DNA of 64,000 bases from Psoroptes ovis. Its lineage: Eukaryota; Arthropoda; Arachnida; Sarcoptiformes; Psoroptidae. The DNA is taken from positions 930,001 through 994,000 of the forward strand of contig PQWQ01000012.1 in assembly GCA_002943765.1 (NCBI GenBank), given 5' to 3'. Of the stretch, positions 50,401 through 62,287 are shown one piece after another. Both the position numbers and the translations under genes were made by a program. Position 1 is the stretch's first letter; each line of letters begins with the position of its first letter. Under the pieces are notes generated by a model. That model saw only the letters and a list, made by a program, of their open reading frames with translations. It was not told the origin of the DNA and made no database searches.

Positions 50401-53400
50401 GCCGTCGCTGTTGTTGATCATCATTATCATCACCACCAACACCCCCACCACCATTGTGGCATCGACATGATTTCTGTATACACGGTTTTTTTGCCGAATA
50501 TGTATCGATTTTATTACATATTTGATTCGCCTCGCATAATGGTAAATCATTATCTGATTTCATCTGTATATGAATTTAAGGAAAATAAAATTACATCATC
50601 ATTGTACTTGTAACACGTGCAAATTTCAGATGAAAATTTCAAAAACATGCAACGAGCAGCGCGTAGGTTCCACATCATTTTGATTCGAAATTATCATTTC
50701 AATCCATAAAAGTTTTTAATCATTTGAATGATATTTGAAAAATGTATTTAAATTATGGTAAACATTATGAGTGTAGGTTTTTGCATTCATTCACGCTAAA
50801 TTAATTGAAAATCAATCAAAACATTTTTTAAGATCCCGCTTGTTACAAATATGTACATTTCTTGTACAATGGTGTTGCTGTTGCTGTATTATCATCAGAA
50901 AAACAATGAAAATACCTGCACCAATCATCCACCATTGTTTGTCTGCTCATCACTATCATTGATCACCAACAGTCTTTGATGCATCATCAATTCGTGCAAA
51001 CATTTTCACGTGAACACGTGATGATCTCGAATGAATTTCCCACGTGTTCTAATATTCGAATTGATTCGTTCGCATCGAGATCTATTTTCAATTCGCCAAT
51101 TTCAACATCATCATGAACGGATGAACATCATTTAATCCGAATTTATGGTTTGATTTGATTGAGTTTTGATTGGAACAATCATTTTCTCATTGAACTCTAT
51201 CGCCTTCACCGACAAATGTATAGCCCTCAACGTTCATTTTTGGACAATATAAACACTGTTTTTCTTCCTTCATTCAAAACTTCAAAATACCGTTTTAAAT
51301 TAGTGGGCGCCAAATTCAAAATTCGTTTTCATTCGATTTATTTCATTCCATATCTTCATCAATATCCAACACAATGAATCTAATTTGATCAAAAAAATGA
51401 CCAATTAAGGTAAAACACACAGATTTTACCTGTTAAATGAAAAATATCAGCAGACAAACAGACAGGCGAAATTGGAAAAAAAATTTCACTTTCACATTCA
51501 TTCATTCATTCATTGATTTACTTTGTGTATGTGTTTGCTTTCGTGTAATTATCGTAGGTGTTTGTTTGTTTGTTCATTCAATGTTTGATGTCGTTTTCGC
51601 TATTTGATTGATCACAATCATAATGATAACGATTGTTTCGTTTGATTACTTGTAACTGATAATCGGTAGAAAAACGATGATGATTATTTGCCACATTACA
51701 AATAATCATTGATTAAGTAATCAAATTCGATTTGATTTGATTTAAATCAGTTCAGATGAACTAATCTTGATTTTTGATCATCAAATCTCTCCAAAGTCAA
51801 AGATTCGTTCAATTTCGATTCAAATCTTGACCAATAAATCAAAAATCAAGACCCTTGGCTCTGTGTAACCTTAACAAAACGCACCTTCTAATGCATACAC
51901 ACGCACACACACCTGTTGATTCAAGATTTTCATTCTTCAATTTTTTAATTCGCTCTGGTTTCGTTTTTCCCTCCAAATTCAAATCTGAAACGTTTCACAG
52001 TTTCTGGTCATTTGAAATTACAGGTTTCACCAGCTCTTAGAAAAATATAAAATAGTCATTACCACCAGGTGTTTGTGAGGTGTAAGTCTTAGGTTTTGGT
52101 GGTTGTGTTGGTGTATCATTTATTCAAGATTCAAAACATATATAAAATCCCAAAACACATCTCACATATGTTTAACGTGATTTTATTTCATTTTTTTCAA
52201 CCCAGAAAAATCGAAATAAAACGCGTGCACACCTGTCAATAATTTGTATTAATACTTCTTGCATTGATTTTGGTTATTTTCTTTGAGTGTTTTTTTTTGG
52301 TGGGAAAATTTTTTTTTACCATTATCTTTTCAGGACTATCAAACTCATAATAATAATAATAATAATAGTAATAAACATGTTTGACCTTTGAACCCTTTGA
52401 ATATTGTTATTGTTATTGTTGGGTGCTCATTAAATGATTGATTAACATAATAAATGATTATTATTCAAAATTATTTGAATTATTCACTTATTCATTGAAT
52501 TTTGAATCATTGATTGTATTGATTCATTGAATTTTTTTGTATATTTCAATTCAATAATTTTTCAATTAAATCAAATTTAATTGTAATTTAAAATTTGATT
52601 GATCGATTGCTGATCATTGATCATCAGATGATCAGCAATGGTTATTCATAATAAAAAAGTGAATTTGGCACATTTCAGCTGTTGAATGAAATTGTTCTAT
52701 TTCACCAAAAGGGAAATGTCTTGGATTTTTGAAAATTTTCCTTAATTTCCATAAGGTTTTCCTTGAGCCAAAAGCAAAAGGTGTAAACCTTATAAGAATT
52801 GAAATTTTTGAAAATTGAAATTTCTTCCAAGAAAAACAAACAAATAATAAAAAAAATTCGAGACTTTTAAATAACTGGCGCGACTCTATTGATTGCTTCA
52901 ATTTTCTATTTTGAAAATTGATTATCATAAAAATAATCTTACACAAAATTTGAATTAAACTTAAACAACAGCAGCAGCGACAATCGAAGGTCATCAATTC
53001 GGTATCACCCGAATACTTGATATAATTGATTCAAAAATCAATTTCAATCAGCCAAAAATGGTCATTTTGGTGCATGAGTGTGTGTGTGTGTGTGACATAA
53101 GTCTGTGTATTTGTATGTGTGTTTGTAATCGACGATATCTTTCAATAAACAAAGGTGTCTCGACATGTCTGGTCGACAAATTTATTTTGAAATCATCAAT
53201 GAATTGTAAATAAATGGTCAATGTATGAATGGTAAATTGTAAATGAATGAATGGTGAATGAATGGTCAATGTATGAATTGTAATTGAATGAATGATCATG
53301 AAAATCGATTATTATGATGATGATGGTGTTTCAAGATATATTTTCTTTGAATGACTTTGATTTCATTCATTCATTTCATTGATTTTTCATGGTTCTTTGG

Positions 53401-56400
53401 AAATTTTCGAATGACTTTTAATTAAATCAATGACTTTCAATCTACCAATCAGCAGACATAAGAAAAAGATTCAATCATGATCAGTCGATCAGTTGATTAT
53501 TCATTGATAATTCGACGATTCGCATTAAACCTGTCGAAATTTTCATTGAAGAAAAAAAAAATACTCAGGAAGCACGTGCACCAAGCGCAGCAAAGCAGGC
53601 AAAACAAGCTCATTTTAGACACCAATTTGTATGCAATTATCATTAAAGAAAATTTCCTAGAAATTTGTTTCTGGTGAAAATGAAGCAACGGCAGTTTTGA
53701 CCAATTATTGGTGCATCAAGAAGTTACACATACGTTCGAAGACACATATGAACATATGGCCCACCTGTTGCTTCTCAGGCCCTTTTTGATTGATTCAATT
53801 TTTATTTGATTTGACCCAGTATTTCTATCTCGTTTAGGGTCCTGTGATGGCAATCAATGATTTTGTTTTATTTTTTTGATTTACTTTAAATTTGATTTCA
53901 TTTCAGTAAAAAGAAAACACCTTGTGTTCTTGTACTCATTCATTCATTGATTTTAATGGTAAAATCACTGATAATAACAATAATAATAATAATCACTGAA
54001 TGAATGAATTGAACACTTGTTGCTTCATTCACCAGTTTTTTTTTCATTTCAAATAAATAAATAAATGTTTCAGTACAAATTTAATGGTTTTTTCCTTAAG
54101 AAAAATTGGAGTTTTGGTTCAAGCTGTTGCTGCTGCTGTTTCTGTTTGACCATATGTTCAATGAATTATTTCAGATTAATATTTATGAATAAATAAATAA
54201 ATGATTTCAAAATAACATTTGGTTTTTTCTTTAAGAAAAGCAAAGCAACATTAAATCAAGGTCCAAGGTTTTCATTCAAGATTTTCGTTTATTTTTTTTA
54301 AGAAATGAAAATCTTGACTAAAAATGAAATAAAACACGTGTGTGTTTATTATTTGTATTTGTTTTTTTGGTACTTTCGATAAGGGTTTGGACCTTTCGAA
54401 AAGCCTTAAAGATTTGCTGTTTTTCCCATTTGACCGTTGGTCATCATTTCGATTTTTTTTGGCCTTTGGTCTCTAAGAAAAATGAGAAAATCTAGTGGTT
54501 CATTGAAATTTCGATTTAATTTTGGCGCGTTTTTTTCGAGTCTTTAAAACTGATCATCAGCGCAATATGTTTATTTGCTCAGTGGTCAACTTATAAAATC
54601 TTAAGGTTCGGTCCTCGTAAATCTTTGATCGATTTAATGAAACATAAACTTACCCAATCTAATTCATAAATTATTTTCGGTTCCAAATTTTCATAATTTT
54701 GATTTAATAATTGAAAATTATTTATTCGGCGACCATTTCGACGATGTTTTTGACGATTATTTACATTATTCATAGTATTATCATTGATAATTGTTTGATT
54801 CGATTTTTGTACGAAACTCAGGGTAGTATTTTGATGATTTTGTTGATTATCATTGTTATTATTGTGATGGTCTTCATCCAAATGATGATAATCATAATAT
54901 GTATGACGATGTTTACGATGTTTAATTGTGGCCGCTGCGGCTGCCGCTGTTGTTGATGTTCGAAATAATTTCATTAAAACATATAACTGTCGTTGTCTTT
55001 GTTTGCTCGTGATCGCCCTTGATTCTCGTTTATCTGATATTTGGTCAGATTGTTTCAAGTGTTCGATGCTGGTGGTCGTAGTTGCATTTACCGGTTCATC
55101 ATGATTATCATTATAACGATAATATTTATGACTATTTTGCTGCTGCTGTTGTTGTTGTTGTTGCTTTAATAATTGTTTAAAAATGTTTAAATTCCTCTGC
55201 TGATTATCATTGTTGAGAATTCGTTGATGATATTGATGATGATTATGATGTCTTCGTTGATGATGATGTGGATGTGAATGTGGATTTGGATTATTATTTG
55301 AATTATATTGAGCCATACAATAAACATTCGATTTAAATAATGAACACATTGATAATAATGATGATAATATTATTGATATAATTATGATGATAATTAAAAA
55401 ATTAATTACTTTATTGATTAAAAATGGATTTGAATTTTGTTGTTGTTTTATAAATTTTGTTGTTGTATGTTGTTGATGATGTTGCTGCTTATGATCATGA
55501 TTATGATGATGATGTTTTTCGAATGAATTCGATGATAATCGTATTGATGATGATGAACTGATTATTTCACTGGGATTTTTCATATTTTGATTTGAATTAT
55601 TTGGATGATTTATTAATGGCGATGATGATGATGATGATGTTGATGATGAAAATGATGATGATAATGTTTGATGATTATCATCGTGATTATTATTTGTATT
55701 TATTATCGTATTCATAATGAATTTCTTAAATATATCACGTAATTTTATTAATTGTATCGATAAATTATTATTAACTGTTGATATTTCATTCATTTTATTG
55801 ATAATATAATCATCTAAATTATTCGAGTCGTTCATGTTTGTTGAATAATTATCATTCATTGTATTTGTGTTATTATCATTAATATTTTGTAACATTGATT
55901 GTTGATTTACTTTATCATTATTATTTAAATTATTTTGATCAAAATCAATTTGTTTAATCGAATCATTTTGATTATTCTTTTGATTAGAATTTCGATCATA
56001 GTTAATCGACATTTTTATATCGAAAATATTAATCAATATATTTTATAATTATTATCATTTAGTTAATTCATTAAAAATTATTATTAACAAGTGAAAAATA
56101 TCAGTCGTTTGTTAGTGACATTTAGCGACACTTATGAGCGAATTGAATCGGTGATTTTGTTCATTTAATTTTAAATAATTTTTTTTTCACTGAATTAGAA
56201 TTTGAAATTATTTAATTTTTTTTTTTCATTTTCTTATATTGAAACTTGAAATCAAATAAACCAAACAACAGCAAATGTTCAACAACAACAACAATTGACC
56301 ACTTTACTGATCAATCAATGAAGCGATTTTGAATGAATGAATTTAAATTCACAAAAAATCACAAACAGCAAATCGACTTTTTTCGACCATTTCAATTTTA

Positions 56401-59400
56401 CCATGTCGACTTACGTCGAAAAGAAATTCGTACAGTTTTACGAGTTTTTTTTTTACTTGTATTAGCTTGTAGTATGTATTTGAATGAATGAATGTATGAA
56501 TGGCGGCTACATGTTGTGTGTGAGTGTATTTGTTGAACGTGAATATATATGGCCACGACCATTGAAAAAAAAAAATGAATTGAATTGAATAAATGTGAAG
56601 ATATTCATACACATTAATTCAATTCAGTTTAGTTCAATTCAATTCAATTGATTTTGAATTGAATTCATTTGAAATTTTTTCTTTGATTCACCACCACCAT
56701 TACAAATACATGGTGAATTGCATGCAGCAAAATTTGAAAATTTTCTGTTTTTTTTCTGAATGAAATATTTTTTACTATTTCAGGGATGAAAAATGTATGA
56801 ATGAATCAATGAATAGTGGATTGTAGATGGTGAATGGTGAACCACATGTTGCACATTCGTTCGAAGAGTTTACGTTCATCTTGGTTGCGAATCTTGTCTA
56901 TCGACGAATGATATTGATGATGATGTGTTTTAGCTACTTCTCCTGTTCATATTTATTGATAATTTATCATCAATCATCATGGATTTTTTTCCTCGAATTG
57001 AATCGAACCATATTTGGTTTGATTTTTTCTATGGCTTTAATCGAATGGTGGTACCATTGTTGCACGTACTTGTTAATTTTTTTAGTGGAAAAATTTTAGC
57101 TTTAAAATGAAGCAAGATACTTTAAAAGATTGCAATGATGTTATGGGCGTTGTAAGCGGAAGAACCGTTGATTGATTAATTCATTGATTGATTGATTCAT
57201 CGTTTGATTGATTGAATTCGTTGATCGGCTTCTTTTTGTAGAATTACCTCGAATTTCAATTCATCAAACTATCAATTGACCATACTGTACATGATGGTAC
57301 CTTTGATCGATTGATATTACCTCAACAAAAGTAACAAAAAAAATGAATCGATCAATCAATATGTTCTCTACTATACTTAGCCAGCTATTAACGCAAGCTA
57401 CAAACTCGATTTCGACCTAATTACACTGACTTCCTTTTGCTATTAACCTGCTAACCATTGAATAAAATTTGAAAAAATTGAATTGTCCTGTAACGATCAT
57501 GAATACAGATAATGGTGGCACCAAAACAATGATAAAAAAGAATTCTAAGAAAACGATGATTGAATCTTTTAAAATCATCAAAATTCAATTGTTGAATTTT
57601 TGTATACTTTGAATGAACGATGAAAAGTCTTCTTGGAAAAAAAAAACAAAACAAAAACAAAAACTCATACATCAAAGACATTTCATTCATTGAGAAGACT
57701 TTTTCACAAAACAATATTCCATCCATCAACGATATTGTATTCACACAAAAAGATATTTTCCATTCATAGAAATCTATTCAATTCATCGAAATGTATTCCA
57801 TTCATAGAAATACAATTGATTCATTCATTCATTGAATTTTTGAATTTTTTTTTTTTTTTTTTGACTATTTCCATAAATGAATTGATGATATTTATCATAT
57901 TATTATCATTAAAAATACTATTACAATTACTATTACTATTACTATCATTCAATTCATTCATTACACTATCATTCATTCATTCAATTCATCCAATTCATTC
58001 ATTCATTCGTTCGTTTGTTTTGAAGAATATGAAATTTTCCATTTTACTTTTTCCAAGTTTTCGTATGAACTTTGACCTCCATTTTTTTTTCGTTTTTTGT
58101 TTTCTTTTATCGTAAAATCTTCATCTTATGTCATTCATTCATTCATTGAATTATTTATTCGGCATACACTTGACTCAGTGCTTTTTTTTGTTTTTGTTTC
58201 AATGAATTATTTTGAATTCAGTCAAAATTCATTCATAAGATTCACTTGTGATTCTCATTTTTTTGAATTCATTCATTGAAACGTACAATTTACGCATCTT
58301 CTCTGATCGAAAGAAGATGAAATTCAATTCGATTCAATTCAATTCAAAGAAAAAGTCAAAATTCTCCCACACTTTTGTTGTTTATGAGAAATGAATCAAT
58401 GGCTGACTGACTGACTGGCTGGCTGGCTGGCCTAGCAACATTTGATTTTCACTATTTTATGAATGAATTAAATCATTCATAGAAAAGATTTTGTTTTTTT
58501 TTATTTTAAAACTTTTTTTCCGGAACAATTTTCAAAGATTTATGAATATATTGGTTGTATTTGGGTGAATTACTATTCGTTGAAATTTTAAGTCAAGGCC
58601 CAAAGCTAAGCATATTGGCCATGGCATTGATGGAGATTTAGACCCGCTAAGAAAAATGAATAAATAAATCAGGTGAAGATGTTGTAGTCGATGTCAATGA
58701 AGATTTGACTTTGAGAAAATGAAATTCAAGGACATTTCCCGTTGAATTCTTTAACTTTCGATGGAAATCTCTGGTAATTCATTGGAATTTCCTTTGGTGC
58801 CATGTCCAGCTTGTGTTCCAGATTTGAATTTGACGAATTTATCGAAATTATCTTAAGCGAAAGGATTAATATAATTTGAGGCCAAATATAGTATGAAGTT
58901 CGATTTTTCAAATTTCAAAGTTCATTCGACAAAAATTGCCATGTTGTTCTTTGCTACATGTTGTACAATCATTGTTTATTCATCTGATTATCTAAAAATT
59001 TAGTTTGAAAATTTTCTATTTACTTTACCTCTATCATAGGATTATCTATGGTTAGATAATAATTTTTCAAAACATTCTGTTATATACAAGGGATTGTGTC
59101 TAATGTCAAATAATCAATGACAAACAAAAAACAAAGTCTATGAAATTATTCTGGAAAAAAAAACAATGATCAAAGTAAACAACAACAGATGTTTCAACAG
59201 TTCAAATTGTTTATTTATTTGATTATTTTTCACCGAACTAATCCGAATAATCAAATGAACAAATAAATCCAAACCAATAAACAAATTAAAATTTTCATAG
59301 AATTCATGGCATAATTTGAAAAATAAATAATTGAAATCAAATCCGAGGAAATCAAAGAACCGAATAACAGTAAAAAATCTGTTTCTGGTGCAAAAATCGA

Positions 59401-62287
59401 TGACCTTTAACCAATATTATTTAATAATTCTATGAATTAAACTGAAAAAAAAACTAAATTAATCGGTAAACTACCGAATCAATGATGATAAATAAATTAC
59501 TATTACAAACAATCAATGATCAAAATTTCTCACCAGAAAAAAAAACAGCGTACGGAAACCATACGGAAATCGTGTCACATTTGTTTACAAATTGATTACG
59601 CAGGGTTGTCCGAAAAGTTCTGGCCGATTTTCAATGAGCATTACATATTATTTATTTGACAAACTTATTGGACAACCATGAAAATTGACAAAATTAAATC
59701 ATGTATCATCGTTTTCGGAAGCCAACTAAACAATCACTTGACACACAGAGACTTGATAGACACAGACATCTTTGAGCTTCTCGCATCATCTTCATGCTCG
59801 TTGGCCAATTTTTACCCAGAAACCAAAAAATTCATTCATAGAAATTCTCTGGGAAAAAAATTTTCTTCTCATATTCTGTGTTTGCCTATATCTGTGCTAC
59901 TGTGCATATACAACAACATATATTTGTCGGCTCAGATGATGATCGTTGGATGTTCATTGTGGTTACATAGACGTTTTGGCCATAGACATCAACAATCGAC
60001 CATAATTCACAATCGAAACTTATGGGAATTTTTTTTTTCGCTCGATTCGCATCAATGAATAGATAAATGTTTTCATATCAATCATTGATTGTTCGGGTCG
60101 TCCGAAAAGTTTTGGCCTATTTTCACGTGAAAATTTAATTGATCAATACTTACAAAATTATTCGGACAACATATGCGTATCAAGATGCATGTTTTTCATG
60201 TTTTTTTTATTTTTGGTTGTATTCAATGTTTATTCGATGTTCATGATGTTAAAATGTTTGATGATCATATCGTTATCATCATGATCATATCAAATTTCTT
60301 CAAATGATATCAAATATCATGGTTTGATTACATATGTCATATGTTTTTTTTTTTATCAAATAATGTCGTCAATCGAATTGAATATCGTTTAATGAATTGA
60401 CCGGATCTGTTCAATCATAATTAATTGATCAATTAATTACATTTTTGGCGAAATTCCTCTGCTCTCAATCAATGATAGATTGATCTGAAATATTCTCAAG
60501 ATTTTGATGATTCTCTGCGGCAAATATTGCTGCCGAAATTCTGCATGAATCATGCCGACGTTCTTGAAACCTTTACTTGAATGATCAATTTTCGGATTTA
60601 TTGTAGGTTTCACCGACACTAAAGTTTGATTAGATTGCTTGTTTTTGATGTTATTCATATCGAATAATGTCACAGCGTTAATTCTTAAATACCATTGATG
60701 ATATCACCCATATCAATATATGTTTTAAATATGCCGACACACACACACACAATTGATTGAATTGAATGATTGAATCGGATAAATAAATAATCAAAGACTA
60801 TTTAAATGATCGAATTCATTGATTCAATTCAATTTTTTCTTTCTTTGTAATAATCATTCTCTGTGTGTGGTGATCATGATGATTATTATGATGATTGTAT
60901 GGTGATGATAATAGTATTGATGATGGTGGCGGCGGCGGCGGCGGAGGTGGTAATGATTTTTGATTGTATGAATCTTGTTTCATTATGTGTTCATGGTGTC
61001 GGTGTTGGCATTATTATTGATTGAGCAATAAACACCAAACATAGAAGAAATTGGTCAAATGTATTGTCAATGGTGGTAAGCTTAATGGACAATCAAAGAA
61101 ATCAAAGTAAAAAAAAAATGTTCAAATCTTCAAAAATGGACAAATGACCATTTTTTTTCGGAACGATCATAAAAACGATTTGAATATAATAATAAAAACT
61201 TGACGTACAATCGGTACTATTGGTCAATAACAATTGTGATTTACAATTGTGAAACATTGTAATTGATAAAGTATTGATTCGTTTCGATTTCGATTGTATT
61301 TTCATTGAATATATTTTCATGAATATATTTGGAAATGTATTCATTTGAAAAAAAATATTCAAATTTATATTCAAAAGAAACTAATTACATTATGATCATT
61401 GATTGTTTGTCCGTTGATTGTTTGATCATTGATTATTATTATTATTACTTAATGTTTCCGGGCGGCAAAATTATTTTTTTCCTTTATTATTTCTGACCAT
61501 ATTTGTGATTTGAAAACAAATACAACAGCAATAACTTTTTGGTCTTTGACAGAAAAAAAAATTTCTTAAACAATTCTTAGCGTCTTTGGTCTATTGATGA
61601 TGAATAATAATATTGATGATCATTGAATGGCGATAATGTCCGAAAAATTTTTGTTTTGGTATTGTTTTTGGTCCGATCGATTCAAAATTTTCATTTTCAA
61701 TCATGATATAAACGGCCATATCATCATTATTAAGCAAAGACGATTTAATAAATTATTCAAATGTTTTAATTTAAATATTTATGTTTACACGATTGAATTT
61801 CATTTGATCATTTGATTATTTGTAATTTGAATTGTTTATTTGATTTTTGATTGTTTTGTTATGTCCAAAAAAAAAATCTTTGATTCTTTGTCCAAAAAAT
61901 ATTCCATTTTAGACAATTTAAAGATTTAAAGATTTAAATAAATGTAAACAAAGCGCCAAAGATTTGTTGATGATTTCGGCCTGCCGAAAATTTTAAAGTC
62001 ATTTCATTTGTTCCCATTCAATTCAATTGAATTTTTTAAAAAGTTTAAAGTCAAATTTTAACTGTATTTTTTTTTTTTTTTGAAAATTAATTAAAACAAC
62101 AGGTAAAATGTATGCAGTTATTGGACGACGTAATGGCCGAATATTACATGCAGATGTACAAGAAGGTTCACAAATATTTACAGTCAATGCGCTAATACCG
62201 GTAGTGGAAAGTTTTAATTTTGTCAATGAAATACGTAAACAAACAAGCGGTAAAGCTATACCACAGCTATCGTTTAGCCATTGGGAG
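41460..62287 (+). CDS. EFL1: EFL1, ribosome-assembly GTPase (3' end beyond window)
   Basis: Exons 41460-41535, 41601-41750, 41806-44520 and 62103-62287 join in phase to 1042 residues; about 60-80 residues more should follow. With SBDS, EFL1 releases eIF6 from pre-60S subunits in the cytoplasm. GTPase motifs: AHVDHGKTTL (rebuilt across intron 1), the RPDEQQRGITM switch, DSPGHVDFFGEV and LNKIDRL. Later come the EF2-like domains, with TGEVHLERCIVDLK and DPIVPFRETI. Asn/Ser-rich insertions lie in exon 3. The end of exon 3 (DSDALG) continues in KMYAVIGRRNGRIL of exon 4, and QIFTVNALIPVVESFNF and FSHWE are typical of EFL1 domain V. The intron between them is 17.58 kb, far larger than others here. 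I found no final exon before 64000. Confidence 0.93.
44741..46463 (-). CDS. aos: Argos/giant-lens-like secreted EGFR-ligand antagonist
   Basis: Exons 44963-46463 and 44741-44859 join in phase to 539 aa; the intron is 103 bp. A signal peptide (IIIMMIMTIIIIITLFDLTNG) is followed by about 300 residues rich in Asn, His, Gln and Ser. The conserved part begins at residue 331: LPECATQQVCSAYYV, TQRLCDC, then CENLRKMKLCKHPTDWTIMA, VVCKCPATASFEGP and PGIRVYGMLCNQG, ending in exon 2 with FPEFPWELAYAVI. This is the Cys pattern and order of Drosophila Argos, which binds the EGF-like ligand Spitz and damps EGFR signalling. Ten Cys lie between residues 334 and 484. The whole gene is inside the large EFL1 intron, in the opposite direction. 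Confidence 0.9.
46464..49238. other. EFL1-intron DNA between the two nested genes
   Basis: Upstream of the Argos-like gene and downstream of the second nested gene. ATT/ATC repeats and T runs; no coding frame recognised. Should hold the Argos-like promoter and, at its right end, the 3' UTR of the other gene. Confidence 0.5.
49239..56036 (-). CDS. Cys-rich, membrane-anchored or secreted protein nested in EFL1
   Basis: Exons 54654-56036 (or from the Met at 56012), 50336-50563, 49871-50260 and 49239-49574 join in phase to about 770-778 aa. Exon 1 encodes a Asn/His/Gln-rich chain with one strong hydrophobic segment (VINFLIIIIIISIILSSLL) near its middle: a signal anchor, or a signal peptide if translation starts later. 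Exons 2-4 carry the Cys-rich part: LPLCEANQICNKIDTYSAKK, KSCRC, KLPTCRYFRDITYTI, FNCLCP, YYFACSPET, LRCKHQEPCRLFTV, TNTLCQC and FSGYC. I recall this segment order from a conserved arthropod secreted family, but cannot name it with certainty. The 4.09-kb first intron is unusual here. Confidence 0.75.
50564..54653. other. 4.1-kb intron of the nested Cys-rich gene
   Basis: No other gene seen. Contains CACACA (51899-51911), TGTG (53079-53093) and TTCA/ATGAATGA repeats. Frames at 52632 and 53048 (minus) and 51159 (plus) are not convincing. Confidence 0.5.
59604..59677. repeat. 74-bp hairpin repeat
   Basis: The left arm ggttgtccgaaaagttctgg carries the full family consensus. The right arm ends aaacttattggacaacc. 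Located in the EFL1 intron. Confidence 0.72.
60096..60170. repeat. 75-bp hairpin repeat
   Basis: Left arm ggtcgtccgaaaagttttgg, right arm aaaattattcggacaac. Located in the EFL1 intron about 420 bp after the previous copy. Confidence 0.7.
62103..62287 (+). CDS. EFL1: Distal EFL1 exon (domain V)
   Basis: Acceptor aacaacag, then GTAAAATGTATGC; the one-base carry-over from 44520 gives Gly. It encodes 61 complete residues including VNALIPVVESFNF and AIPQLSFSHWE, then a strong donor gtatgttg. The reading phase fits exon 3 exactly, which is the main evidence that both pieces belong to one gene. Confidence 0.92.

Larger units (their letters stand above)
56037..62102. other. Right part of the EFL1 intron, upstream of the nested gene
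   Basis: About 6 kb without a recognised gene. It has hairpin repeats at 59604 and 60096, a (GACT)/(GGCT) run at 58402-58431, and a GGC run at about 60925-60946. Frames at 57633 and 59678 look like chance ORFs through repeats; the second overlaps the flank of a hairpin repeat. Confidence 0.5.

Noticed and set aside
57633..58115. 160-codon plus-strand frame in the EFL1 intron
   Set aside because: Product is dominated by Phe/Leu/Ser/Ile from TTCATT repeats and T runs. A chance ORF through simple sequence.
59678..60058. 126-codon frame starting at the end of a hairpin repeat
   Set aside because: Looks less repetitive than most, but I see no conserved motif, signal or splice context; left as a chance frame.
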